From NCBI GenBank assembly GCA_016191115.1, contig JACPPG010000044.1, forward strand, positions 1 to 64,000: 64,000 bases of DNA, written 5' to 3'. The translations under genes and the position numbers were made by a program. Source of the DNA: Planctomycetia bacterium (lineage in GTDB: Bacteria > Planctomycetota > Planctomycetia > Pirellulales > JACPPG01). Shown here in pieces: positions 25,411-34,805 of the stretch (its first letter is position 1; each line of letters opens with the position of its first letter). Below the pieces are notes generated by a model. That model was not told the origin of the DNA and ran no database searches. It worked only from the letters and a program-made list of their open reading frames with translations.

Positions 25411-25445
25411 TGAGCCGCGGATCCACGCGGATGAACACGGATCAT
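25411..25445. repeat. Short-unit block (CGGATCCACGCGGATGAACACGGAT)
   Basis: Imperfect 8-10 nt steps around GCGGATC, GCGGATG and ACGGATC, 18 nt upstream of the VIT1-type start. It has the style of the block at 1672-1790. Confidence 0.45.
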
Positions 25446-25536
25446 ACAAAAAGAGGGCGAAATTCGCTGCCGACTCGAAGGCCATTCGCGTTTATCCCCG
25501 GCCACCCTCTTTGTCGCGCGGCGCGGGCACGGCCGG

Positions 25537-27606
25537 TCAGTGAATCCGCTGGCCGGGGACGGCGCCGGGGTCGGGGCTCAGAAGGTAAATCTCGCTGCCG
25601 CCGGGGCCGGCCGCCACGACCATGCCTTCACTCATGCCGAATGTCATCTTCCGCGGCGCGAGGTTCGCCACGCAAATCACCAGCCGGCCGACCAACTGCT
25701 CGGGCGTGTAGGCCTCTTTGATGCCGGCGAAGACGTTCCGCCGTTCGTCGCCGCCGAGGCTCAACGTGAGCCGCAGCAGCTTCTTGCTCTTGGGCACTTC
25801 CTCGGCGGCCACGACCCGTGCTACGCGCAGGTCGGCCTTGGCGAACTCGTCGAACGAGATCGTGCCCGCCAGCGGCTCCGCGGCGAGAGCATCCGGTCCG
25901 TCGGCCGCCGCCGGCGCTGCCGGTGCGCTCGCAGCCGTAGTCGGCTGCTGTGATGGTGCCGTCGGTGCGTCCTCGCGACTGGATTCGATCATGGCCTTGA
26001 CCCGATCTGCTTCGATGCGATCCATCAACCGCTCGAAGCGATTGACTTTCGTGCCCGCCAGCGGCGTTTGTGCTTCGTCCCACCGTCGGATCGGCCGGTT
26101 CAATAGCTCGCCCGTCTGGCGCGCTAGCCGTGGCAGCACCGGCGCCAGGTACACCACCAATTGACGGAACAGATTCAGCGCCACGGTACACACGGCCTGC
26201 AATTCCGCCGCGCTTTCCGCCTTTTTGCGCAGGTTCCACGGCTCGCGGTCCTCGACATACTTGTTGGCTCGATCGGCCAGCGCCATCACCAGCCGCATGG
26301 CGCGGTTGTAGTCGCAGGCTTCATAGGCCGCGGCAATCTCGCTCGCGGCCGCGGCCGCGTGGGCAAAGAGCCCGCCGTCGTCGGGATACTTCGCGGCCAG
26401 CCCGGTCCCCTCGACAAATCGCGCGGTGCGGCTGGCCAGGTTCACGACCTTGCCTACCAGGTCGCTGTTCACTTTGGCGGCGAACTCTTCCAGGTTCATG
26501 TCCAAGTCGTCGAGCTTGGGCGTGAGCTTCGAGGCGTAGTAGTAGCGCAAGCACGCGGGGTCCAAGTGTTCGAGGTACGTCGCAGCGCGGACGAACGTGC
26601 CCTTCGACTTCGACATCTTCTCGCCGTTAACGGTCAAGAATCCGTGGATGTGAACCATCCGCGGCAGATTGAAGCCGGCGGCCTTGAGCATCACCGGCCA
26701 GAAGAGCGTGTGGAAGTAGGTGATGTCCTTGCCGATGAAGTGGTGTACGTCGGTCTTGTCGCTGCGCCACCAATCGGCAAATTCTTCGCCGGTCCGCGCG
26801 CACCATTCCTTGGTCGCCGCGACGTAGCCGATCGGCGCGTCGAACCACACGTACCAGTACTGGCCGGGCGCGCCGGGGATCTCGAAACCAAAATACGGCG
26901 CCGGCCGGGACACGTCCCAGTCGCGCAGCGGCTCCGACAGAAACGCCGCGTCGAGCCACTTGGCCACGTCCGGGTACAAGTGATCGGCAGTCTGCGTCCA
27001 CTCGACCAAAAACGGCCGCATTTGCTCGGTGTTGATGAACAGGTGATTGGCCGCGCGCACTTCGGGCGTGGCGCCGCTGATCGTGCTCACCGGGTCGATC
27101 AGATCGGTCGGCGCGTAGGTCGAGTGGCACTTCTCGCAACTGTCGCCGTACTGGTCCTTCGACTTGCAGCGCGGGCAGGTCCCCTTGACGAACCGGTCGG
27201 CCAAAAACGTGCCGGCGACCGGGTCGTAGAGCTGCGTCACTTCGCGCTCGCTCACCAGGCCAGCCTTCAGAAGCCCGTCCCAGAAGATGGCGCACAGCTC
27301 GCGATTGGCCGGGCTGTGCGTGCTGCCGTAGTGGTCGAACTCGATATCGAAGGCGGCGAAGTCGCGTATGTGGGCCGCCTGCATATCGGCGATAAGCGCC
27401 TCTTCGGTGCGCCCCTCCTGCCGGGCGCGGATCATGATCGCCGTGCCGTGCGTGTCGTCGGCGCACACGTAGACGCACCGCCGGCCCAACAGCTTTTGGA
27501 ACCGCACCCAGATGTCGGTCTGCAGGTACTCGACCAGGTGGCCCAAGTGGATGTGGCCATTGGCGTACGGCAGGGCGCTTGTGACAAGGATCCGTCGTTC
27601 GGTCAT
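25537..27606 (-). CDS. metG: Methionyl-tRNA synthetase with C-terminal tRNA-binding domain
   Basis: 689 residues from ATG 27606 ([22 protein letters not shown]), with CGGAG about 6 nt upstream. Class I signature GHIHLGH, four-Cys zinc knuckle ([19 protein letters not shown]) and MSKSKG loop are all present. After an Ala/Pro-rich linker the C-terminal EMAPII/OB-fold domain ([21 protein letters not shown] to the end) gives dimerisation and tRNA binding. A TATACAAT box lies on the minus strand near 27784 but I see no convincing -35. Confidence 0.93.
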   Translation of the reverse strand: MTERRILVTSALPYANGHIHLGHLVEYLQTDIWVRFQKLLGRRCVYVCADDTHGTAIMIRARQEGRTEEALIADMQAAHIRDFAAFDIEFDHYGSTHSPANRELCAIFWDGLLKAGLVSEREVTQLYDPVAGTFLADRFVKGTCPRCKSKDQYGDSCEKCHSTYAPTDLIDPVSTISGATPEVRAANHLFINTEQMRPFLVEWTQTADHLYPDVAKWLDAAFLSEPLRDWDVSRPAPYFGFEIPGAPGQYWYVWFDAPIGYVAATKEWCARTGEEFADWWRSDKTDVHHFIGKDITYFHTLFWPVMLKAAGFNLPRMVHIHGFLTVNGEKMSKSKGTFVRAATYLEHLDPACLRYYYASKLTPKLDDLDMNLEEFAAKVNSDLVGKVVNLASRTARFVEGTGLAAKYPDDGGLFAHAAAAASEIAAAYEACDYNRAMRLVMALADRANKYVEDREPWNLRKKAESAAELQAVCTVALNLFRQLVVYLAPVLPRLARQTGELLNRPIRRWDEAQTPLAGTKVNRFERLMDRIEADRVKAMIESSREDAPTAPSQQPTTAASAPAAPAAADGPDALAAEPLAGTISFDEFAKADLRVARVVAAEEVPKSKKLLRLTLSLGGDERRNVFAGIKEAYTPEQLVGRLVICVANLAPRKMTFGMSEGMVVAAGPGGSEIYLLSPDPGAVPGQRIH

Positions 27607-27660
27607 TGATGCTCCGTGCATTGCGCCCCCGGCGGTTCGTGCTGTTCTCCGACGCCAGGA

Positions 27661-27690
27661 CCTACGGGATAAACCCGTAGGCTCGCTGCG
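27661..27690. repeat. Palindrome CCTACGGGATAAACCCGTAGG
   Basis: Arms CCTACGGG and CCCGTAGG around ATAAA, then GCTCGCTGCG. It shares centre and tail with 53431-53458 and 22181-22213 although the arms differ, so the hairpin is kept while the stem sequence changes. Confidence 0.8.
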
Positions 27691-28337
27691 CGAACGCTAG
27701 CACACCTGTACCGGCCGAGACTGTGGATCGTCCAGTGAAGCGGGGTTGTGGCCAATCCACGTTGCGCGAAGGCGGCATTGTATAGCGCCCCCCTCCAGGT
27801 CGGGAGGGCGTTCGCGCGGGCCGGGTTCGGCCGGCACGACCTAAATGACTTGAGAAATCCCTCGGGCGGTACGCAACCTGCACCGCCGGCGACTCGCGTC
27901 TGGCCCAAAGCGTTCGCTCGGGCCGGCCTGCCGTGAGCGGCTGGGATTCCCAGCCCTGGCGGATGTTTTCTTGCGATGCTGCCTCGCGCGTGCTGGCGAG
28001 GTTGGCCTTGTAAGAAGTGCCAGAGGCCGGCAAGATACCGCCCGCTTTGTCCGTGGACGAAGTAGCCCGAGGCAAGCGCGCCTCCCGCCGTCGCTGTGAA
28101 GGCCCCTTGCGAGGGGGCCGGTGGTCAGGATGGATTCTGGCCGGCGACGAAATGGCGCGCCCGTCAAGGGTTGTGACGGCGACAAGGAGGTTGCCCACGC
28201 CGGGTGTTCCGTGGCCACGATCGGCGGCCGCCACCTTTTGGCCCATCTCCCAACTCGCTTTGCGCTAGTTTGGCGCTGCAGGCTGCCGCGCGCTCGCACG
28301 CGGTCCGCCCGTAGCACCCTGATCCAAGGAGGGATCT
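27691..28337. other. Intergenic region without a recognised gene
   Basis: About 650 nt between the divergent metG and thioredoxin-protease genes. Open frames here have no recognisable protein features. The stretch includes CTCCAGGTCGGGAGGGCG-like inverted words near 27795 and GGCCCCTTGCGAGGGGGCC near 28101. Both could fold in RNA. I cannot assign a riboswitch or ncRNA. Confidence 0.4.
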
Positions 28338-29843
28338 ATGGTGTCGTTGTCTTCGGCCCTGGTGTGCATGGCGCTATCGGGAGTGGGACAAACGGAGATG
28401 CTCGATTTTTCAGCCGTATGGTGTGGACCGTGCCGGCAGATGCAGCCCACCGTCGATGCCCTGATCGCCCAGGGCCATCCGATCCGGAAGGTCGACATCG
28501 ATCAAGACAAGGCGCTGACGCAACGGTTCCGGGTGACGGGCGTACCCTGCTTCGTAATGTTGGTCGACGGGCGCGAGGTGGACCGCGTCGAGGGGATGAC
28601 GAGCCGCGCGCGGCTCGAGCAGATGCTTCGCCGCGGGCCGCCGCGGGCCGCCGCAGCCCCACCCAATCCGCAGCCGGCGCCGCCAGGGGTGCCGTTCCCC
28701 GGCCAGGTCAGTGGCGAGCCGCTCGCGGCCCTCGCTCCTTCGTCAAGCCAAAGCCCGCATCGCCAGGCGCTCTCGGAAGCAGGCGCGACACTAGCCGCTA
28801 ACACGCAGTCGGCCGACAAGTGCCTGGCGGCCGGCGTGCGATTGAAGATCGAGGACCCGACCGGCAACTCGGTCGGCTCCGGCACGGTCATCGACGCGCG
28901 CGACGGAGAGGCCTTGATCCTGACGTGCGGCCACATCTTTCGCGAGTCGAAAGGAAAAGGAAAGATCCTCATCGATCTATTCGGGCCGGGCGCGCCGAAG
29001 GGACTCACCGGCGAGCTGGTCGGCTACGATCTGAAACGCGACGTGGGGTTGGTCAGCTTCCACCCGACGGCCCCGATCACGGCCGCCCCCTTGGCGCCCG
29101 CCGAATTCGTCGTGAATCGCGGGGACGAAGTCATCAACGTGGGCTGCGACAACGGCCGCGAGCCGACCGCGCGCACGAGCCGTGTCACCGGCATCGACAA
29201 GTACCTTGGCCCGCCGAACGTGGAAGTGGCCGGGCAACCGGTCGAGGGGCGCAGCGGCGGCGGCCTGTTTACGCCCGACGGCAAGGTGATCGGCGTGTGC
29301 AACGCCGCCGACCCGGCCGACAACGAAGGGCTGTACGCGGGGATCGCGTCGATCCACGCCGAGCTGGCCCGGCTTGGGCTGTCGCAACTGGTCGCGGCGG
29401 CGCCCGCCGCGGCCTCGTCTGGCGCGCCGCCGGCGATGGCCGGCGTGCTTCCCGTGACTCAGCCGCCCGCCGCGCCGGCACGGGTAGTGCAGACCAGTGC
29501 CGACGGCTTGCGCCGTCGCGCCGGCGGCCAGGAGCCGGTTGATCTGCCGACAAAGGACAGCGCGGCACGCGGCGACGCGCCGGCTCAGCAGGGGGCGGAA
29601 GTAATCTGCATCGTCCGCGCGCTCGACGACCCGCGCGCCAAAAGTGAAGTGATCGTGCTCGATCGGGCGTCGCCCGATTTCTTGCGCCAATTGTCGGTCG
29701 ATCGGGGCGCACAAGACGCCCGGCACCAAACGTCGCTGGGGGCACAACCCGGTGCGCAAGCCGCGCGGGAGGCCGTATCGCGCGAGCCGGTTCTAACGGC
29801 CGACAGTTGGGCGCCGCAACTAGGGCCGCGGCGGTTCAAGTAA
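28338..29843 (+). CDS. Thioredoxin-trypsin-like protease fusion, exported
   Basis: 501 residues from ATG 28338, with AAGGAGG 6 nt upstream. A short hydrophobic start (LSSALVCMALSGVG) probably exports it. Residues 20-105 are a thioredoxin domain with WCGPC and cis-Pro context VTGVPCFVML. A Pro/Ala linker leads to a trypsin-like domain (about 165-350): His in LTCGHIF, Asp in LKRDVGLVSF, Ser in GRSGGGLF instead of GDSGGP. A long disordered tail follows. I recall this fusion from other planctomycetes. It may act in envelope protein quality control; the substrate is unknown. Confidence 0.85.
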   Translation: MVSLSSALVCMALSGVGQTEMLDFSAVWCGPCRQMQPTVDALIAQGHPIRKVDIDQDKALTQRFRVTGVPCFVMLVDGREVDRVEGMTSRARLEQMLRRGPPRAAAAPPNPQPAPPGVPFPGQVSGEPLAALAPSSSQSPHRQALSEAGATLAANTQSADKCLAAGVRLKIEDPTGNSVGSGTVIDARDGEALILTCGHIFRESKGKGKILIDLFGPGAPKGLTGELVGYDLKRDVGLVSFHPTAPITAAPLAPAEFVVNRGDEVINVGCDNGREPTARTSRVTGIDKYLGPPNVEVAGQPVEGRSGGGLFTPDGKVIGVCNAADPADNEGLYAGIASIHAELARLGLSQLVAAAPAAASSGAPPAMAGVLPVTQPPAAPARVVQTSADGLRRRAGGQEPVDLPTKDSAARGDAPAQQGAEVICIVRALDDPRAKSEVIVLDRASPDFLRQLSVDRGAQDARHQTSLGAQPGAQAAREAVSREPVLTADSWAPQLGPRRFK

Positions 29844-29890
29844 CCGACGTCCGAGAATCGCCGCTGCGATTGCCAGAAGAAGTCCGACGG

Positions 29891-30005
29891 TGTGCCACGG
29901 CTTCGTAGAAGCCGTGCGACGCGAGGCTTCTTGCAGTTCTTGCGAAGATTGATGTCTGAATGTGATTCGCACGGCTTGCCCTGTCGGTCAAGCCGTGGCA
30001 CACGC
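29891..30005. repeat. Dispersed two-hairpin element (TGTGCCAC...GTGGCACA)
   Basis: Starts TGTGCCACGGCTTCGTAGAAGCC and ends TCGGTCAAGCCGTGGCACACG. The first hairpin is GGCTTC/GAAGCC, the second pairs CACGGCTTG with CAAGCCGTG. It lies downstream of the thioredoxin-protease gene. Confidence 0.85.
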
Positions 30006-30043
30006 ACGCGGTGCTTCAAGCAGTCTGGCAAGAACCGGCGCGC

Positions 30044-30094
30044 AAGAAAAAGGCCGCCCTCCACCGCGCACGTGGCGATGAAGGCCGGCCCTTC
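30044..30094 (-). terminator. Possible terminator of the DUF11 gene
   Basis: On the minus strand GGGCCGGCCTTC, a loop, then GGAGGGCGGCC followed by TTTTTCTT. The stem is imperfect. It lies about 70 nt beyond the DUF11 stop, between convergent genes. Confidence 0.4.
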
Positions 30095-30162
30095 TGTTCT
30101 ACTTGCACTATTGGTTCGCGTTCTGTCGCGGCGGCAGAGCGAAGGATGCGCCCGCGCCAGCG

Positions 30163-32190
30163 TCAATCGGCGTAGATGCGGGTCGTCTCCTCCTCCAGGA
30201 CCGGAGTCGGATTGTCTTCGCTGCGGCAGTAGGCGCGGAAGCGGACCTGGCCCGCCTGATGGCAGCGGACGTGCACGTCGTAGGTCGCGCTCTGGCCCGC
30301 TTCGAGGACGGCCATCGACGGAAAAACGACCTGCTGTCCCTTGATCGCCCCTTGCGTCGGACCGTGGAGCTTCAGGACCTCCATCTCGCGCGGCACCTCG
30401 GCGGCGAACTGAACGCCGCGGGCCGGCATCGAGCCGCTGTTGGTGAGGCGGACGTGGTACACCGTTTCGCCCTCGACCTCCACGGGGTCGTCGTCCTCGG
30501 TCACGTCGATGACCACGCAGGCCGCGCCTTTGACGTGCGTCTGCGTCTCGGCCTCGCCGATCACGCCGTAGTCGGCGCGGGCGGCGACGTTCAAATGGTG
30601 CTCGCCTTCCTCGGTTGCCAGAAGCTGTACGGCGACGTTGGCGGTTTCATTCGGTTCCAGGCGGCCGACGAACCAGGCCACTTGCCGGGCATTGCGGTCG
30701 AAGCTGCCGCCCGACGTGGCTTCGACGAAGCGAAAGCCCTGCGGAATCTGTTCCATGACCTGCACGTTGTCGATCGCCGCCGGGCCGGGGTTTTGCACCG
30801 TGATCACGTAGGCCGCCTTGCGGTCGACGAATCTCAGCTTCGGCCCTTCGACGGCGACGGTCAACGCGGGGCGGACGACGCGCAGCGTGTGTACGGCTTT
30901 CGCCGCCGGGGCGTCGCCCAAGGCCACCTGGGCGCCGATGGGGAACTCGCCCTGGTCCGTGCCAGAGACGAAGACTTGCAGTTGCCGCGATTCGCCGGGC
31001 GCGAGCGTGCCGATCGCGTACCGCGACTTGGCGCCCGGCGCCCCTTCGAGGCCCGCGGCAAGCGCTAGCTCGACCGCGGCGCCGACCGCCGGCCCCGTGC
31101 CGGTATTGGTCACGCGCACGTGGCAAGGCGTCGACTGGCCGACGACGGTTTCCTGCGCTGCCTCGATGGCGATCTCCAGCCGCGGCTCGACGATCTCGAT
31201 GGCCGGCGCCGCGACGGACCGGGTGAACGTCACGGCGGCCTGCGGCGACAACCCTCTCGGCTCGCGCGGCACAAAGCTAATGTGTAAGGTCGTTGTGCCG
31301 CCCGGCTGCACGTCGCCCAACCGCCAGGCGAGGTGCTTGGCGTCGCCGGTTGCCTTGGGCTCGGTCGCCACGACCTCGACGCCGCCCGCCAGTTGCGCTT
31401 CGACCATCACGCTGTGCGCGATTCCGTCGGTCGTGTTCCGCACGACCAGTTGGCAGGCCGCCTCCTGGCCAAGCGTCACGGCGCTGGGAGTGATCCACGC
31501 GAGGGCGACGCCGCCGGACTGGTCCTTCGCGCACGCCATCGGCAGGGAATCCGCGGCGTCGATTTCGCGCAGCGCCGCCGGCGCTGGCTCTTCGTGTTGG
31601 GCGCACCGATCGCCACAAGTTGGCGCCGGACACTGTGCCGCCGCCGCAAAGGTCCGTGCCGCGTCGGCGTGACCGGCGGGCGCGACTTCCGTCGTCGGAT
31701 AGCGCCGATGGGCGTACCGATCGTCGCGATCGACCGTCGGTGCCGGCGCGGGCGGCAGACGGCGCGGCTCGCCGGCCGTCGGCTGTCGAGTTTCAAGTGG
31801 TTCGGAATCGAGGCGCGGGTTAGCGCGGCGCGGCGCAACGGGCAAGAGGTCCGGCGGAGCGGGCGCGGGTTGCGTCTCGTCGGCCGCCAGCGGCTCGCCG
31901 GCATTTGTGCTCTCGGGCGCTTGCGGCGCATCGACCACGGCGTCGCCGGCATCCTGTACGTTGACGGCTCCAGCAAAAGGATCGGCTACCGCCAACTGCT
32001 CGGCCACTTGTCGAATTTGCGCATCGCCTGACTCCGCGTCGGCGGCTCGCGCGGCTTGCGGCGCAAATAGCACCGGCAGCCAGCCTTCGATGAGCCGGCT
32101 GCAGGAACCCGCGTCGCCGCAGGCCAGGAATCCGATACCGGCAAGGGCCAGAACGACGAAGGCTGTCGGCAGTATGCGGCGCTGGTTCAC
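30163..32190 (-). CDS. DUF11 repeat exported protein
   Basis: 675 residues from GTG 32190, with GGAGG about 9 nt upstream. An N-terminal hydrophobic segment (TAFVVLALAGIGFLACGDAG) suggests a signal or lipoprotein-type leader. A Pro/Ala-rich low-complexity region of about 180 residues follows. Then there are at least four Ig-like DUF11/CARDB-type units with the pattern 'G-x5-V-x-N-x-G-x-G-A-x2-V' (ACQLVVRNTTDGIAHSVMV, CHVRVTNTGTGPAVGAAVE, YVITVQNPGPAAIDNVQVM, YHVRLTNSGSMPARGVQF). Such repeats build surface or periplasmic rods. Partner and role are unknown. Confidence 0.85.
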   Translation of the reverse strand: MNQRRILPTAFVVLALAGIGFLACGDAGSCSRLIEGWLPVLFAPQAARAADAESGDAQIRQVAEQLAVADPFAGAVNVQDAGDAVVDAPQAPESTNAGEPLAADETQPAPAPPDLLPVAPRRANPRLDSEPLETRQPTAGEPRRLPPAPAPTVDRDDRYAHRRYPTTEVAPAGHADAARTFAAAAQCPAPTCGDRCAQHEEPAPAALREIDAADSLPMACAKDQSGGVALAWITPSAVTLGQEAACQLVVRNTTDGIAHSVMVEAQLAGGVEVVATEPKATGDAKHLAWRLGDVQPGGTTTLHISFVPREPRGLSPQAAVTFTRSVAAPAIEIVEPRLEIAIEAAQETVVGQSTPCHVRVTNTGTGPAVGAAVELALAAGLEGAPGAKSRYAIGTLAPGESRQLQVFVSGTDQGEFPIGAQVALGDAPAAKAVHTLRVVRPALTVAVEGPKLRFVDRKAAYVITVQNPGPAAIDNVQVMEQIPQGFRFVEATSGGSFDRNARQVAWFVGRLEPNETANVAVQLLATEEGEHHLNVAARADYGVIGEAETQTHVKGAACVVIDVTEDDDPVEVEGETVYHVRLTNSGSMPARGVQFAAEVPREMEVLKLHGPTQGAIKGQQVVFPSMAVLEAGQSATYDVHVRCHQAGQVRFRAYCRSEDNPTPVLEEETTRIYAD

Positions 32191-32329
32191 GTTTGGACCT
32201 CCGCGGGAAATAGGCGCGATTCGCGAGCGCCCCCAAACCGCAAGGAGATATCGGCCGCCCGCGGCGCGTGGATTGAGCGATTCGGCAAACTTTGACGATT
32301 ACGGTGGGACTGCGGGCCGGCTGCATGCG

Positions 32330-32358
32330 TTGACAGCACGGCTGCCACGGGCTTAACT
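32330..32358 (+). promoter_or_regulatory. Sigma-70-type promoter of the histidine phosphatase gene
   Basis: TTGACA (32330-32335), 17 nt, TTAACT (32353-32358), 48 nt upstream of the ATG at 32406. Confidence 0.5.
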
Positions 32359-32405
32359 CACACGCCTCTGTCCCAGGTAAGTCCATTCCCGCTTGAGAGG
32401 CGCGA

Positions 32406-33044
32406 ATGATTGTCTACTGCGTCCGCCATGGCGAGAGTTGCTACAACGCCGAGGGGCGATTGCAGGGACAGTCGCACACCCCGCTGTCGCCGCTGGGTCG
32501 TCGCCAGGCCGAGGCCTTGGCGGCCACGCTTGGCGGGCGACCCATGGCGGCCGTCTATTCCAGCCCGCTTGCTCGGGCTGTGCAAACGGCCGAACCCGTG
32601 GCCCGGGCGCTGGGCCTATCGGTCGAGACCGATCCGCGGCTGATGGAGATCGACGTGGGCATTTTTCAGGACTTGCTGCACGCCGAGATTCCCGAAAAAC
32701 ATCCCGCCGAAACGGCGGCGTGGCGGGCGTCCGACCCCGATTTCCGCATTCCAGGCGGCGAGAGTCGGCGCGATTTGATGCTCCGCGGGCGCGCCGCGTT
32801 CGACGCCATCCGGGCGCGAGAACACGCGGAGGTGGTCGTCGTATCGCACGGCGGGCTGTTCGCCGCGGTGTTCAAGTCGCTGCTTGAGATACCGGCCGAG
32901 CGGAATCCGTTCACCCTCGCCAACGCGTCGATCAGCGAACTGGCATGGGCAGCCCGAGAGGTGAAGCTCCTGACGCTGAATCAGGTCGATCACCTGCACG
33001 CGGCCGGCTGCGCCGGGCCCGCCATCCGCGGCGATTTCTTCTGA
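32406..33044 (+). CDS. Histidine phosphatase family protein
   Basis: 212 residues. Phosphoglycerate-mutase-like signature VRHGESCYNAEGRLQGQ at the N-terminus supplies the catalytic His and Arg. LSPLGRRQAEAL, YSSPLARAVQTAEP, the acid MEIDVGIFQ and the second His VVVSHGGLFAAV complete the active site. It hydrolyses small phosphoesters; cofactor-independent mutases, CobC-like and GpmB-like enzymes all share this pattern, so the substrate is open. AGAGG lies upstream of the ATG. Confidence 0.88.
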   Translation: MIVYCVRHGESCYNAEGRLQGQSHTPLSPLGRRQAEALAATLGGRPMAAVYSSPLARAVQTAEPVARALGLSVETDPRLMEIDVGIFQDLLHAEIPEKHPAETAAWRASDPDFRIPGGESRRDLMLRGRAAFDAIRAREHAEVVVVSHGGLFAAVFKSLLEIPAERNPFTLANASISELAWAAREVKLLTLNQVDHLHAAGCAGPAIRGDFF

Positions 33045-33060
33045 GAACGCGCGCTGGGAA

Positions 33061-33201
33061 GTGTGCCACTGCTTCGCCAGAAGCAGTGCGACGCGGCGAT
33101 CGACGTCGACCGCAATGGCCGGCGTTTACCGACGCAGCACGGCTTGCCCTTGTCGGTCAAGCCGTGGCACATCGAAGGCACTGGCAGAGCCAGTGGCACA
33201 C
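33061..33201. repeat. Dispersed two-hairpin element with an extra arm
   Basis: GTGTGCCACTGCTTCGCCAGAAGCAGTGC starts the element, CAAGCCGTGGCACA closes the second hairpin, and a third piece CACTGGCAGAGCCAGTGGCACA extends it. The third arm is the same as that in the copy at 49.4 kb, which shows mosaic exchange of arms. Confidence 0.85.
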
Positions 33202-33235
33202 GGCCTTGCCGACGCACGTTGTCACCCAGCCCGCG

Positions 33236-33703
33236 CTATTTCCCCGCCAGCTCGAAGATCGCCTCGACCTCGACTGAGATATTGCCCGGCAGCGAGCCCA
33301 TCCCGACGGCGCTGCGGGCGCCGACCCCTTCGTCGGCTCCAAAGACCTGCGACATCAAGTCGCTGAATCCGTTGATCACGGCCGGATGCTGCTGAAAGTC
33401 GGGAGCGGCGTTCACCATGCCGAGCGTCTTTACGAGGCGCCGGACGCGATCGAGACTGCCCAACTGCCCCCGCAGCGTCGAGAGAATGGCCAGGCCCGTC
33501 TGCCGCGCGGCTGCGTATCCCTGCTGCTGATCGACTTCCGAGCCGACTTTGCCGGTCATCATCGTGCCGTCGACCTTGAGCGGTCCGTGACCGGACACGT
33601 AAGCCATGTTCCCAACAACGACGACCGGTTTGTAGACGCCTGCCGGCTTGGGCGACGGGGGCAATTCCAATTTCAACTCGGAGACTCGTGCTTCTGCACT
33701 CAC
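33236..33703 (-). CDS. RidA/YjgF family protein
   Basis: 155 residues from GTG 33703 with GGAG about 10 nt upstream; a longer frame exists but consists of repeat sequence. RidA-like pattern: PKPAGVYKPVVVVGNMAYVSGHGP, ARQTGLAILSTLRGQLGSLDRV, and the C-terminal GARSAVGMGSLPGNISVEVEAIFEL. This matches the longer RidA relatives (about 150 residues) often called endoribonuclease L-PSP. Canonical members deaminate reactive enamine/imine intermediates; I cannot tell whether this one does. Confidence 0.85.
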   Translation of the reverse strand: MSAEARVSELKLELPPSPKPAGVYKPVVVVGNMAYVSGHGPLKVDGTMMTGKVGSEVDQQQGYAAARQTGLAILSTLRGQLGSLDRVRRLVKTLGMVNAAPDFQQHPAVINGFSDLMSQVFGADEGVGARSAVGMGSLPGNISVEVEAIFELAGK

Positions 33704-33786
33704 GGGAAGGCGACTCCATGTGGGGGGTGTTTCGAGGTGGGACCGCGATTGTAGCCCTGCCTTCCCGGCTGGTCTAGTGGCCGGCC

Positions 33787-33935
33787 GCGGCTTTGCAGGA
33801 GAGCTGCAAAGTCCGGGGTGTGGCTCATTTTTCGGCACATGCCGTTCTCAATTCTTCCGAAGCACCTTCGGCCGAAAAATGTGCCTGACCGCCTGACCCC
33901 CTCTCCAAGGACTTTGCAGTTCTCTTGCGGCTTTG
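33787..33935. repeat. Nested palindrome element (GGACTTTGCAG arms), copy 1
   Basis: Outer arms AGGAGAGCTGCAAAGTCC and GGACTTTGCAGTTCTC enclose an inner pair CATTTTTCGGCACAT/GCCGAAAAATGTGCC, with CTTCCGAAGCACCTTCGG in the centre. It is nearly the same as 40997-41120. GGCTTTGCAGG words repeat on both outer sides. Confidence 0.9.
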
Positions 33936-33968
33936 CAGGTCTCTTCCGCACCGCTTGAGAGAAGCCGG

Positions 33969-34421
33969 TCAGCGATCGTATACGTCGCTCGGGTCGACCA
34001 GGCGGGGCTGCGTGACGCGCGGCCCGTCCGGGGTGAGCTCGCGGAAAAAGCAGCTTCGATAGCCTTCGTGGCAGGCGGCCCCCTGCTGATCCACCTTCAG
34101 CAGGATGGTATCGGCATCGCAGTCGACGTAGATGGCACGAACGTGCTGTACGTGGCCGCTTTCCTCCCCTTTGCGCCACAATCGATTCTTCGAGCGGCTG
34201 AAGTAGACGGCCCGTCCGGTGGCCAGCGTCTCGGCAAAGCTCTCGGCGTTCATGTAAGCCAGCATCAAGACCTCACCGGTCGCGGCGTCCTGAGCGACGG
34301 CGGGGAGCAGCCCGTCACCCTTGGCAAAGTCGGGGACGGGGGGAGCGACGGATGGAGAGCGGGAATCGGGCAAGGGATCCTCATCGGCATCTGGAAGGCA
34401 AGCGCGCCGCACAACTAGCAT
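33969..34421 (-). CDS. hisI: Phosphoribosyl-AMP cyclohydrolase
   Basis: 150 residues from ATG 34421; a TTG at 34373 with GAGG 5 nt upstream may be the true start, giving 134 residues. HisI core motifs are complete: [38 protein letters not shown], the metal-binding [17 protein letters not shown] and [11 protein letters not shown]. It opens the adenine ring of PR-AMP in histidine biosynthesis. No HisE domain is fused, and no other his gene lies in the window. Confidence 0.9.
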   Translation of the reverse strand: MLVVRRACLPDADEDPLPDSRSPSVAPPVPDFAKGDGLLPAVAQDAATGEVLMLAYMNAESFAETLATGRAVYFSRSKNRLWRKGEESGHVQHVRAIYVDCDADTILLKVDQQGAACHEGYRSCFFRELTPDGPRVTQPRLVDPSDVYDR

Positions 34422-34503
34422 ACGCGGCGCGGCCGGACCGGACCACGCGCCTCAGCTCACGGAAGCGAGGGGGCCAGGGCGGGCCTCGTGGCTCGGATGC
34501 AAG

Positions 34504-34558
34504 ATGCTCTCGAATCCCCAACCCCTAATCCCCAATCGCGACTCCTAACCCCCACTCT
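34504..34558. repeat. CCCCTAA/CCCCAAT heptamer block, single arm
   Basis: ATCCCCAACCCCTAATCCCC then AATCGCGACTCCTAACCCCCACTC: 7-nt steps similar to the right arm at 13.2 kb, without an obvious complementary left arm. The rest of the gap (34422-34805) holds no gene that I can support. Confidence 0.6.
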
Positions 34559-34805
34559 CGCTCCGCCCGGTAAAGAGTGCTCCACGTTGCTCTGTCGTGC
34601 GCTGGCTGTAGTTATCGCCGGGGCTGTCCGATGGTTACGGTGCCGGGCTGACAGATCGTTCGAACCCTTGTGCGCCGCGCGCGGTTGCGCAGCGCCATAA
34701 GGGGGGTCGTCTCGGGCACCCCATTCGTTCAAACCCTCCCCGCGAATGGCGGCCGGCGGCGTCAAGGATCGCGAGGGGGCGGAAGCGCGGCGGAAAGGAC
34801 AGGTC

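Noticed and set aside
26161..27609. Plus-strand open frame antisense to metG
   Set aside because: Shadow frame; composition follows metG codon bias.
27662..28246. Possible gene in the metG/thioredoxin-protease gap
   Set aside because: Proline/arginine-rich, no signal or domain, no ribosome site; treated as non-coding.
33236..33838. Longer start for the RidA gene
   Set aside because: The extra N-terminal 45 residues derive from the nested palindrome element; the GTG at 33703 with GGAG is better.
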